A stretch of DNA of 64,000 nt from Roseimaritima ulvae (lineage in GTDB: Bacteria; Planctomycetota; Planctomycetia; Pirellulales; Pirellulaceae). Position 1 is the stretch's first letter, and every line of letters starts with the position of its first letter. The stretch spans positions 4,631,404-4,695,403 of the forward strand of contig NZ_CP042914.1 of NCBI RefSeq assembly GCF_008065135.1, read 5' to 3'. The notes under the pieces are model-generated. The model saw only the letters and a program-made list of their open reading frames with translations. It ran no database searches and was not told the DNA's origin. A program made the translations under genes and the position numbers. Below, piece after piece: positions 8,599-16,331 of the stretch.

Positions 8599-8635
8599 AA
8601 AAAGGGCCGCTGCTAAAATAAATTAGCAGCGGCCC
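8599..8635 (-). terminator. intrinsic terminator of the integrase operon
   Basis: A perfect 13-base-pair stem GGGCCGCTGCTAA / TTAGCAGCGGCCC (8604-8616 and 8623-8635) with loop AATAAA is followed on the minus strand by TTTTT (8603-8599). It lies 27 bases after the stop of the gene at 8663-9448. Confidence 0.85.
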
Positions 8636-8662
8636 TAGCAGGGATTTATTCGGCTATTACGG

Positions 8663-9448
8663 CTATTTGGAGATCGCCTTCTTCGCCTCGCGTATCCGTT
8701 TAGCGCGAAGGTTTGAGCACTTTTTCATAAAATATTTAAGAACCCCTTCGCGGCCATCGCGTTCGTTGATCAGCCTGGTTCGATCGGGACCAGAACGCGA
8801 CTTTAGCCACGCGTTCGCAATGTCTCTACGCGTAACGCCAGGCTTGGCCATGCGGTCATGGAATTCTTCGAATGGCTCTACTATTGGGGTCAGACGCCAT
8901 GCTGTCGCCGGCAATTTGCCGCTGGGGCTCTGGAGTTCCTCAGTGTCTTGTTCTCTGGATTCTTCACTGTACAGGTCGCAGGCATCCAGCGTGTCTTTAG
9001 ACACTGAACGTGAGATTTCGTCGATGGTCATAATTGTTTCCCAAGCTTTTACCAGCAAGCCATTCATGGACTCGAATCTGCTCCGCCAGTGCTGTGATTC
9101 CATCGCGATTTTCGCGACTCCTTCTTTTGATTGAGACTCCCAAAGGAATTCATTGGTGGTGCTACGGGCCGCCCTAAGTGCATCGCCGATCGCTTGAAGT
9201 GCCTCACCGGCTCCTGGCAGGTCTACCGTTTCTGGTCCCTCTCTTGCATCTATACCAAAGGTCCCAATGGCAAGAATATTCTGAGCCAGCCTCCTGACCT
9301 CCGTTGCGTCAAAGTCGTCGTGACTCAATGCCGCCGAAATGCGCGCGGAACACTTCGCTAAGGTCAGCACTCTCGGCCAAGTCACAAAGATAGACTCTGG
9401 ATCGGGTCTTTCGTCAGCGAAACTCTCTTGCCAGTCTTCGAAACTCAT
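8663..9448 (-). CDS. unknown protein coupled to the integrase
   Basis: A 261-residue soluble protein. Its ATG (9448) overlaps the integrase stop in an ATGA arrangement, so it is translationally coupled and co-transcribed with the integrase; an intrinsic terminator follows. The first part is acidic (SFEDWQESFADERPDPES), the middle is helical, and the C-terminal 40 residues are strongly basic (RDGREGVLKYFMKKCSNLRAKRIREAKK). An HTH-like stretch is possible near GVTRRDIANAWLKSR. A role in integration or its control is an inference from the coupling; the family is not recognised. Confidence 0.6.
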   Translation of the reverse strand: MSFEDWQESFADERPDPESIFVTWPRVLTLAKCSARISAALSHDDFDATEVRRLAQNILAIGTFGIDAREGPETVDLPGAGEALQAIGDALRAARSTTNEFLWESQSKEGVAKIAMESQHWRSRFESMNGLLVKAWETIMTIDEISRSVSKDTLDACDLYSEESREQDTEELQSPSGKLPATAWRLTPIVEPFEEFHDRMAKPGVTRRDIANAWLKSRSGPDRTRLINERDGREGVLKYFMKKCSNLRAKRIREAKKAISK

Positions 9449-10587
9449 TGTGTCATCTCCCCTACGAACGGACGCGGCCACAGCCACCGATGAACGGCAT
9501 CGACGGCGCGCCTCAGTCGGGCATCGTTGACCCTCTGGCGGTACCTTGACGACATATCATTCTCGGGCGGGATGTGCCCCATGATGTGCTTGACCGCGAT
9601 TATGTCGCCGCATTCCTCGGCTTGCGTTTGGAATGATCGGCGAAGGCAATAAAACCCTCTGCCGGCCTCGGGGAATCCCTGGGACGTTAGAACTCTCCTG
9701 AATGCCGCCGATATGCGGTTGTTGCCATGGGCGTTGCTGTCGGTGAAGTCTCGGCCACGGCGGCCTACGAACAGTCTGTCGGTGCCCCCGGGATGCCGCT
9801 CGATGACTTCGCGAATTGCTTCGACCGTTTCCGGCCAGAGTGGGACGCGGCGTTGCGTGGCAGTTTTGGCGCGGGCGTACTCTATCCAGCCGGTTTTAAG
9901 ATCAACCACCTCGATTGACAGCTCGGCCACGTCGCGGTTACCGAATCCACCTTGAACGCCTAGTAGAATCATCGCTCGCCAATTGTGGTTTCGGGTCTTA
10001 AGCAGTTGGCGAACTTCGGCGGCGGTGAAATCTTGGTCGCCGCGATCAAGCCGCGTTTTTCGCATCACCTTTGCGGGAGGTTTCTTGAAGCCTGGGCCAA
10101 ACTTTGCCGGGCGGTCGATCAGTCCAGCTTCATACCCGTATTTGAAAAGGCTGCGGACTTGGCCGATGTGCTTCCCCAGCACCGTTGGCCCATATCGCTT
10201 CGCCATTGTGGCGCGGAGTTTGGCGAAGTCGCTGGGGAGAAGGGTTGCTGCTTCGGAGTGCTTGTCGATCGATCCCGTAACAAGTTCACAGGTGTGGTGG
10301 TATTCGTCCCATGTGTCTTGCGCGATCTCGCCGGCGTCTAGTTTGGCCTGTTTGTGGGCTAGCCATTCGTTGCAGATATCCTTGACCAAGACATCACCCG
10401 ATGACTTCGGTGTACGGCCTGCACGGATCTCGAGCCACTGGTCCAGGGACTTGGTGCCCTGGGGATCGTCGGCGACCTTCTCGAAGTAGTAGCGTTTGCC
10501 TTTGTGCACTTTGCACCACAGGCCGGACGCTTTGTGAACCGATAACGGGACTTTGCGTTTTCGCCGCGCAACGGTAGACTTTGCCAC
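9445..10587 (-). CDS. int: tyrosine recombinase (integrase)
   Basis: A 380-residue site-specific recombinase. The N-terminal SAM-like core-binding region is at about 62-160 and the catalytic domain at about 185-360. Catalytic residues seen: Arg218 (GFGNRD), Lys241 (ARAKTATQRR), Arg316 in YCLRRSF, His338 in IMGHIPPEN, and nucleophile Tyr349 in SSRYRQ. The usual His of the HxxR box is Tyr313 here. The CGFGN-type first box is typical of planctomycete integrases as I know them. The start is a GTG at 10587 with AGGTGA upstream. The gene is closest to the tRNA-Ser and probably catalysed integration of the whole block. Confidence 0.92.
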   Translation of the reverse strand: MAKSTVARRKRKVPLSVHKASGLWCKVHKGKRYYFEKVADDPQGTKSLDQWLEIRAGRTPKSSGDVLVKDICNEWLAHKQAKLDAGEIAQDTWDEYHHTCELVTGSIDKHSEAATLLPSDFAKLRATMAKRYGPTVLGKHIGQVRSLFKYGYEAGLIDRPAKFGPGFKKPPAKVMRKTRLDRGDQDFTAAEVRQLLKTRNHNWRAMILLGVQGGFGNRDVAELSIEVVDLKTGWIEYARAKTATQRRVPLWPETVEAIREVIERHPGGTDRLFVGRRGRDFTDSNAHGNNRISAAFRRVLTSQGFPEAGRGFYCLRRSFQTQAEECGDIIAVKHIMGHIPPENDMSSRYRQRVNDARLRRAVDAVHRWLWPRPFVGEMTQ

Positions 10588-10670
10588 AGCATCACCTGAG
10601 CTTTAACGGGTTGGGTGGTGTATGGGCTCGGTCGGTGCAAACGGCCGGGCCCCCTTTTTTGATCGCCTCG

Positions 10671-10774
10671 AAAGGGTATCAAAAGGGTATGGGGACCGGC
10701 CTACTCCGCAGCACAGCGGCGAATCGGCAGGAAATACCCTCCTTTTACCCCCAAAAGGGTATAGAAAAGGGTAT
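10671..10774. repeat. AAAGGGTAT repeat cluster (candidate recombinase arm sites)
   Basis: Four exact direct copies of AAAGGGTAT occur at 10671, 10682, 10754 and 10766, as two pairs with spacing of 11 and 12 bases. An inverted partial copy ATACCCT (10734-10740) makes a dyad with the third copy, including CCTTTT / AAAAGG. The cluster lies between the integrase start and tRNA-Ser. Paired helical-phased repeats next to int are typical of integrase arm or excisionase binding sites; that function is inferred. Confidence 0.7.
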
Positions 10775-10839
10775 GGCGTTTGGTCTTCATCGTCAATCAC
10801 TGACGGAAACGGCAGAAACGCTATAAAGAAATTACGTAC

Positions 10840-10926
10840 GGATGGGTGGCCGAGTGGTCGAAGGCAGCAGTCTTGAAAACTGCCGTAGGTTTGCGCCTAC
10901 CGTGGGTTCGAATCCCACCCCATCCG
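10840..10926 (+). tRNA. tRNA-Ser (UGA anticodon)
   Basis: The 87-base cloverleaf folds completely: acceptor GGATGGG with CCCATCC, anticodon stem GCAGT/ACTGC around loop CTTGAAA (anticodon TGA), a long variable arm (GTAGGTTTGCGCCTAC) typical of tRNA-Ser, and T arm GTGGG-TTCGAAT-CCCAC. The discriminator base is G and CCA is not encoded. A terminator follows at 10939. It adjoins the mobile element on its 5' side. Confidence 0.97.
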
Positions 10927-10938
10927 CTCTCTGATCTC

Positions 10939-10972
10939 AAAAGCACTTGGAGTGTTCTCCAAGTGCTTTTTT
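10939..10972 (+). terminator. intrinsic terminator of tRNA-Ser
   Basis: A perfect stem AAGCACTTGGAG / CTCCAAGTGCTT (10941-10952 and 10957-10968) with loop TGTT runs into a T6 tract. It begins 12 bases after the tRNA and terminates its transcript. Confidence 0.9.
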
Positions 10973-11330
10973 GCTGGGCTCTAGCCATCCGGCACGCCGC
11001 CTCGAAACCGCTTGGCAGACCGACACGCTGCAAGCAACGATGAAATCTCGACGCGACAGAGCCCGCTTGCGAGAAACAGAACCGACGTCCACCACGCCTC
11101 GAGTGTGGAGCCAGAGAAAATCAAAGACAAGCATTTTCTCAGAAAAACACCTCCGCTCTATCGGGGGACAATTGTTTCCGGGTCTGCCAGGGCATAACCA
11201 ACAAGCGCCGCCGACGTGCCACTAACGCATTCACCTGTGTTTTTTCGAACGCGAACCGCTCGCGTCCAAGATGGGGTTGCTCACAGCGAATAGCTGACGA
11301 TTCAATCAACCGGGTGGGAGAGAGAACGCT
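10973..11330. other. non-coding stretch
   Basis: Between the tRNA terminator and the thioredoxin pseudogene I see no convincing gene, repeat or RNA. It may contain the decayed promoter region of the pseudogene. Confidence 0.4.
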
Positions 11331-12199
11331 GTGAAACAGAAACGCCGAAGTATCTTGATTGTTCTTTTTGTTGCAGTGTTCTGCGGCCTTGGACTATATA
11401 ATTCGCTCCAGAGACTGTCGTTGGCGCCATCGAACGAGCGCTCATGTACGACAGTTACGCGGACTGGGAACTCGCGAACTGCTGTGAGCGAACCTCGTTT
11501 GACAACGGACGCCTTTGGAAGCCTATCGGAATGGCTTTGATCGCGCGTGTCGAACGGGAACCGGCGCATCCGCGATCGGGCAGGTTGCTGGCAACGGCTG
11601 CCCTTGCACTGAGACCATCCGATTTGGACGTGAACCAGGATCGCTTTGTCCTGTGTTCCGCTCACTTCGCGCTCGCCACGATCGTTCGATCTGGCGGAAT
11701 CGAACGTCAGTCCGCGTTACGTGAATTGAGGGTGATTGCGGAACACGGTTTAGGGAAGACGGCACCCAAGACGGAGGGGGTCGATCTGGACGGAAATGCG
11801 ATCTCACTGAGCGACTACCGGGGACGCGTGGTTTTGCTTTCCTTTTGGGCGACATGGTACGGCCCGTGCCTGCGTGCGATTCCCCATGAGCGCGAATTGG
11901 TCGAACGTTTCGATTCCAAAAACTTTGCCATCCTCGGAATGAACGCTGACGACGACGCTGACGAAGCAAACGCTGCTGTCAAGAAGCACGAAGTGAGTTG
12001 ACGATCATTGCATTTAAATGATCCCCGCTCCGTCAATACTTGGACGGTTTCTGGATATCCAACATTCTATTTGGTGGACCGTGAAGGAATCATCGTTCAT
12101 TCATGGCTGGGCTTGCCCCCTGCTTCAGAGCTTGAAAACGCGATTGGCAACGCGATTTCAGAAGGCCGCGACCTTAAGACGGCGAATAAAGCCAGCTAG
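11331..12199 (+). pseudogene. decayed TlpA/ResA-like thioredoxin-fold protein
   Basis: A signal-anchor-like N-terminus (MKQKRRSILIVLFVAVFCGL) lies in one frame and the rest in another (from about 11444), so a frameshift separates them. The second part has a helical region and then a TlpA-like domain (ISLSDYRGRVVLLSFWATW). Its active site reads WYGPC instead of WCGPC, a single-base Cys-to-Tyr change. At 11999-12001 an in-frame TGA stands where the family usually has Trp (VS-W-RS), and the same frame continues to 12199 with the conserved SGYPTFYLVDREG. Three independent lesions indicate a dead gene. Confidence 0.8.
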
Positions 12200-12972
12200 T
12201 ATCGATACGCGTGGTTATCAAGCGGGCGAATCCATACGTTGCGAAAGCGAACTGGATGACCATGGTCTTGAAGAAACAACGGTCCTGTGGTCGTCTCGAT
12301 TTGCTTTTTCCAGATCGCCTTCAGGTAATCCGTAGTGCCCGAGCGGTAAGGATGGTAAACGCTTCGTGGTTCGCCAAAAGCAACCGAATCTTGAACCTTT
12401 TGTCCGTTCAACCACGCCGTGATGGTTCCCTTCTCCGTGATTTTGCCTTTTGAGTCGCGGCGAGGTGCACGGTATCGGATATCGTAGACTTGCCAGACGC
12501 CTCGATCTCGCGCGGCATTGATCAACGGTTTGCTAAATCCATAAATCGCTCCCAAGTCGCCGTCACCTACTCTTTTTTTGTCGGCTGAGTGAAGGATTTG
12601 CATTTCGTAGTTGCCGTGGATATACAGGCCACTGTTACTTGATCCCGATTCTGAAAGCATGAATTCGGCGTGAATATCGGCGTCGCGAAAATGCCACTTG
12701 GAGACGATATGATTTGCCTTCTGGCCTCCGGCGCTTTCAAGAGTTCCGTCCACCACGGGCCAATCAATGGGTTCACCATATTTGCTGACAAACTCGACTG
12801 CGGCGCCGCCATCAAATAACACAATTGCATCGGCCGGCGGTTTGACCGGCAATTGAGTCTGCTTCGGTTGGAAATCCTTGTCTTTCGATGGCTCATCCGC
12901 AGTTGCTTTTTCGGTGGCAAGAAAAACAGTCGACAAGAGAGTAACCAGCAACAGCGGTAGCAATGACTTCAT
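12196..12972 (-). CDS. DUF1080 (3-keto-disaccharide hydrolase-like) secreted protein
   Basis: A 258-residue protein with a Sec signal peptide (1 to about 25, cleavage near TADEP). The mature part matches the DUF1080 concanavalin-like fold: DAIVLFDGG, then DWPVVDGTLES, the core SNSGLYIHGNYEMQILHS, and the ending GPLFLQDHGHPVRFRNVWIR. Family members are secreted sugar-binding or glycoside hydrolase-like proteins greatly expanded in planctomycetes. Its stop overlaps the end of the convergent pseudogene by four bases. The substrate is not known. Confidence 0.85.
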   Translation of the reverse strand: MKSLLPLLLVTLLSTVFLATEKATADEPSKDKDFQPKQTQLPVKPPADAIVLFDGGAAVEFVSKYGEPIDWPVVDGTLESAGGQKANHIVSKWHFRDADIHAEFMLSESGSSNSGLYIHGNYEMQILHSADKKRVGDGDLGAIYGFSKPLINAARDRGVWQVYDIRYRAPRRDSKGKITEKGTITAWLNGQKVQDSVAFGEPRSVYHPYRSGTTDYLKAIWKKQIETTTGPLFLQDHGHPVRFRNVWIRPLDNHAYRY

Positions 12973-13061
12973 GGGTAGCAGGCCTGTGGGGCAGAGTTTC
13001 CAGCAGAATGGGATCGGCTGAATTATAACTCGTTGATACCGCCGAAAAAATAGCAGCGGAG

Positions 13062-15488
13062 TTAGGGTTGCGTTTCGCCTTTGAGGGTGGCGGCTTTTTT
13101 GACCAGCTCGACGAATTCGGTGCGCAACCCGTGGGCGTCTTCACCCACGGCGGATTCCGCGGTTTCGGTGACCGCTGCCAGGGTCCACTGGCCTTTGTAG
13201 GGCGAGTTGCGGAGCTGCATGCCGAAGCCGGCCACGGCGCTGGCGAACTGGAAGTCTTCGCTGGCCTCGCCGAAGCTGTGATCGGCATCGCGAACGGGGA
13301 ATTTCAGCAGCGAGCTGGTGTCGTCATCGGGCAGTTTGTAACGCAGTTTCAGTGTCAGCATTTCGCCGCTGCCAGCCTGCTTGGTCATCCGCGGCCCTTT
13401 CTGGTACCGCAGCTCATCGACGGCCGGAGCGATAGGCTCCGGTTGCTCGCCGGTTGGTACGACTTCGTACAGCGCCGTGACCGTGTGCCCCGCGCCGATT
13501 TCGCCGGCGTCGACGGTGTCGTCATTAAAATCTTCCTTGGCCAGGATGCGATTTTCGTAACCGATCAAGCGATACGCGGCGACCTCCTGTGGATTGAACT
13601 CGACCTGAATCTTGACGTCTTTGGCGATCGTCACCAACGTGCTGTTGGTTTGTTTGACGAACACCTTGTGAGCTTCGGCGGCGGTATCGATAAAGGCGTA
13701 GTTGCCGTTGCCCTTGTTGCTGATTTGTTCCAGCATCGAATCGTTGTGGTTGCCCATCCCAAAGCCCAGCACGGAGACGAAGATGCCGCCCTTGCTTTCC
13801 TGTTCGACCAACCGCACCAATTCGTCGGTTCCGGTGGTGCCGACGTTGAAGTCGCCGTCGGTGCACAGCAGCACGCGATTGACACCGCCCTCGATAAAAT
13901 TGTCTCGAGCAACGCTATAGGCCAATCGGATGCCGTCGCCGCCGTTGGTACTGCCGCCGGCCGACAGACGTTCAAGAGCATTAAAGATTTTGGCGTGCTG
14001 GTTGGCGGGCGTGGAATCGAGCACGAGACCGCTGGCCGAAGCGTACACGACGATGGCCACCCGATCGTTTTCACCCAACTGATCCAGCAACATCTGCATG
14101 CCGCGTTTGACCAGCGGCAACTTGTTGGGGTTGTTCATTGAACCAGAGACGTCCAGCAGAAACACCAGGTTGCTGGCGGGACGATTTTCGTTTTCGATTT
14201 CGCGACCCTTGATTCCCACTCGTACCAGCCGGTGCTCGGGCGTCCACGGGCAGCCAGCGATCTCCACGTCGGCTTTGAAGGGAGCCACTTCGCCGGGCGT
14301 CTCTTCGTCGGCTTGTTCGGCGTCCTCGCTGGGCGGATTGCCGGGGCCGCTGTACTGATAGTCGAAGTAGTTGATCAGTTCTTCGATCCGCACCGCGTCG
14401 GGTCGAGGCAAGCTGTTCTGCTGCAAGTAGCTGCGGACCTTGCTGTACGAGGCCGTGTCGACGTCGATCGAAAAGGTGCTGAGCGGATGTTCGGTGGCAC
14501 GCTGGAAAGGATTGTCGGTGATCGGTGCGTACTGATCGCCTCCCATACCAGGGCCCATGCCCATGTCCATGCCCATCACATCCATCATGTCCATCCCCAT
14601 CATTTCTTCGCTTCCCATGCCCATCCCCATGTTCATGCCCATGTTCATGTCCATGCCGCCCATTTCCATCTGTTCGTCCAAGGCGACGGCACCGCCTCGG
14701 CTTGCATCATCCCGGGCCCGGTTTTGTACGCGCCAGCCGTATGGAGCGGCTAGCTGTTTTTGGCGTGACGCACGGATGGCGCCTCCTCGCGCTAAAGCAG
14801 TGTCGAACATGACGGTGGGTTGCGAGGTCACCGCGCCGTCAAGCTGACCGCTGTTGCTGCCCATCGTTTGTAGGTTCGTGTTCAAGTTGTCGTTAGCAGG
14901 AGCCGGGGGCATCGCGCCCAACGCGTACGAATCGGCGGGAGCGGGTTGAGGGCCGGCGTCCTGGACTTGGCTTTCATTGAGCAGACGTGGGCTCGATTGC
15001 TCAGCGGCTTCGGCGCGCACCGGCGTGGCTTGCGGTGGTTGCCGTTCGGGTTCCAGCTTCTTGGTCAGCTGTTCATCGATCAATTCACTCCGCAGCGGTT
15101 CGCTCTCGGCCAGTTGCGGGCTGCTTTGTCGAGCGGCGTACAGCAGGATGGCGACCAGCATCAGCAGCGGCACAACCAACGTCGCGATCGACAGCCAAGA
15201 TCGTTCGACGCCCGAGATCTGTGGAGCGACCGAGGCGGGTTGCGGTGCTGCGGCATCGGGCTGAGCGGCGGCGAAAATCGCCTCGTGCCGGTCGGCCGAC
15301 AGTCCCCCGGTCGCTTCCGCGGCGTAGAGAGCTTGAAGGCGGTCGGTGACCTCAGTAGCCAGTTTGACTTCTTCGGCCAACCGCGGATCGCCGGCCAGTT
15401 CCTGTTCGAACGCCTCACGCTGCGGGGCCGTCATGGCGTCCAAGACATAGTCCGTGATCCGCGGGTCGTTCTGATAGGAGTCGTTCAT
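13062..15488 (-). CDS. anti-sigma-like / Met-rich / YfbK-type vWA fusion protein
   Basis: An 808-residue membrane protein. Residues 1-75 look like an anti-sigma factor N-terminus (DPRITDYVLDAMTAPQREAF). One membrane span is at about 98-118. A methionine-glycine-rich stretch is at about 273-316 (repeats like MGMDM). From about 330 it matches the YfbK vWF N-domain (STFSIDVDTASYSKVR) and a vWA domain with MIDAS DVSGS at 446-450, and ends with the DUF3520-type region (VAAYRLIGYENR). It is directly downstream of an ECF sigma factor gene (72 bases), so it is probably that factor's membrane regulator. The vWA part should face the periplasm. A paralogue is at 34200-35906. Confidence 0.85.
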   Translation of the reverse strand: MNDSYQNDPRITDYVLDAMTAPQREAFEQELAGDPRLAEEVKLATEVTDRLQALYAAEATGGLSADRHEAIFAAAQPDAAAPQPASVAPQISGVERSWLSIATLVVPLLMLVAILLYAARQSSPQLAESEPLRSELIDEQLTKKLEPERQPPQATPVRAEAAEQSSPRLLNESQVQDAGPQPAPADSYALGAMPPAPANDNLNTNLQTMGSNSGQLDGAVTSQPTVMFDTALARGGAIRASRQKQLAAPYGWRVQNRARDDASRGGAVALDEQMEMGGMDMNMGMNMGMGMGSEEMMGMDMMDVMGMDMGMGPGMGGDQYAPITDNPFQRATEHPLSTFSIDVDTASYSKVRSYLQQNSLPRPDAVRIEELINYFDYQYSGPGNPPSEDAEQADEETPGEVAPFKADVEIAGCPWTPEHRLVRVGIKGREIENENRPASNLVFLLDVSGSMNNPNKLPLVKRGMQMLLDQLGENDRVAIVVYASASGLVLDSTPANQHAKIFNALERLSAGGSTNGGDGIRLAYSVARDNFIEGGVNRVLLCTDGDFNVGTTGTDELVRLVEQESKGGIFVSVLGFGMGNHNDSMLEQISNKGNGNYAFIDTAAEAHKVFVKQTNSTLVTIAKDVKIQVEFNPQEVAAYRLIGYENRILAKEDFNDDTVDAGEIGAGHTVTALYEVVPTGEQPEPIAPAVDELRYQKGPRMTKQAGSGEMLTLKLRYKLPDDDTSSLLKFPVRDADHSFGEASEDFQFASAVAGFGMQLRNSPYKGQWTLAAVTETAESAVGEDAHGLRTEFVELVKKAATLKGETQP

Positions 15489-15501
15489 GGTATCCTCGTA
15501 C

Positions 15502-15558
15502 GTTAGGCTTTCCAGCCTGACATGGAGATGCTGGGGGGCAGCCTGGAAAGGCTGACGA
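15502..15558. repeat. imperfect inverted repeat between sigma and anti-sigma genes
   Basis: Two copies of a CTTTCCAG / CTGGAAAG-centred sequence (15507-15519 and 15540-15554) can pair as an imperfect hairpin of about 18 bases per arm. It fills the 72-base gap between the sigma factor stop and the next start. It may be a processing or attenuation hairpin or simply one of the repeat families of this genome. Confidence 0.5.
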
Positions 15559-15560
15559 AC

Positions 15561-16112
15561 TTAGGAAACGGCCAGGGCATCGCGGAGCGTGCGGATGGCT
15601 TGATGCAGTTGCACGCCGACGTTGCTGACCGTGATGCCGGTGACATCGGCGATTTCTCGGTACGACAAACCGGCGTGCAAACGCAGCCGCAGGACTTCCT
15701 GCTGCCGCGGCGGCAGGCGGCTGACCTGAGCGGCCAGCCGCTGTTGCTCGTCGGCCCGTTCCGCCGTTTCCGCGGGACCGCTGTCGGCCGCCGCGGATTG
15801 CGAAACCTGGTCGGGCGAAACGAGGTCAGGTTGATGGATGCGGTGCATGTCAATCACTCGGGTTCGACAAACGGCAAACAGCCAAGCCGAGATCCGGCCA
15901 TCGATATCCGCCAGATCTTCACGGCACAGACGCAGGAAGGTTTCCTGCACCGCGTCCTGAGCTCGCTGGAAGTCGCCTCCGCACAGCCGCTGGGCATACG
16001 GCAACAACAACGGCTCGTACTGGTCGACCAGTCGTTGAAGGCGTTGCCGGCGGTCGTCGAAGGGTTCTTCCTGCAATGCGTTTTCCCTTAGCAGGAGCTG
16101 TTCCACCCGCAA
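15561..16112 (-). CDS. ECF-type RNA polymerase sigma factor
   Basis: A 183-residue sigma-70 family protein. Region 2 is at about 25-95 (LLLPYAQRLCGGDFQRAQDAVQETFLRL) and region 4 at about 128-178 (LPPRQQEVLRLRLHAGLSYREIA, then HTH SNVGVQLHQAIRTLR). No long C-terminal extension is present. The longest start is a TTG at 16112; a TTG at 16076 preceded by AAGGGA is a good alternative, and the family alignment does not need the first residues. The next gene encodes the likely membrane anti-sigma partner. Confidence 0.9.
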   Translation of the reverse strand: MRVEQLLLRENALQEEPFDDRRQRLQRLVDQYEPLLLPYAQRLCGGDFQRAQDAVQETFLRLCREDLADIDGRISAWLFAVCRTRVIDMHRIHQPDLVSPDQVSQSAAADSGPAETAERADEQQRLAAQVSRLPPRQQEVLRLRLHAGLSYREIADVTGITVSNVGVQLHQAIRTLRDALAVS

Positions 16113-16178
16113 AAGCTCGGGACACTACCAAGACAACGATGGAGCGGCGGATTTATTAAATGGAAAAGTGAAAATTCC

Positions 16179-16282
16179 TGCTCCCACGCTCTGGCGAGCG
16201 TAGCTACGTAGCATGGGCCCCTGGCCCGTGTACCCACCGCCGCAACTTCCTCGAACGGACACGGGCCGGGGACCCATGATAC
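16179..16282. repeat. palindromic repeats: GCTCTGGCGAGC unit and family A
   Basis: A CACGCTCTGGCGAGCGTAGC unit (from 16187, also at about 44613) is followed by family A: GTAGCATGGGCCCCTGGCCC (16208-16231 in full) and its inverted partner ACGGGCCGGGGACCCATG (within 16259-16282). The two arms could form a long imperfect stem. Other family A loci are at 34142-34200 and 42039-42211. No coding function is seen. Confidence 0.8.
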
Positions 16283-16331
16283 GAGATGGTTTCCAAATTC
16301 TGGCGAATTCGGCTACGGAACGTTGTCCGCG

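Larger units (their letters stand above)
1..10839. mobile_element. integrated mobile element (right part; left end outside window)
   Basis: All supported genes from the left edge to 10587 are on the minus strand. They include a tyrosine recombinase (9445-10587), a small MerR/excisionase-type HTH protein (8214-8483) and a rolling-circle type replication initiator (6940-8034), plus proteins without recognisable housekeeping roles. The block ends just before an intact tRNA-Ser gene. Intrinsic terminators with long perfect stems occur at 2921, 4395 and 8599, a style not seen in the rest of the window. Integration and rolling-circle replication functions together suggest an integrative element or plasmid/phage satellite. 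The exact right border between 10588 and 10839 and the attachment duplication are not resolved, because the left end is missing. Confidence 0.75.

Noticed and set aside
11999-12001. In-frame TGA as recoded Trp or selenocysteine in the thioredoxin-like gene
   Set aside because: The same gene has a frameshift and has lost an active-site Cys; Trp codons elsewhere in the window are TGG and other genes stop at TGA. Decay is simpler.
13068-14141. Plus-strand open frame of 357 codons
   Set aside because: Antisense to the anti-sigma/vWA gene, whose domains are clear.
16259-16282. Family A arm as a transcription-factor operator
   Set aside because: The same arms occur at gene ends and between convergent genes, so it is a dispersed repeat.
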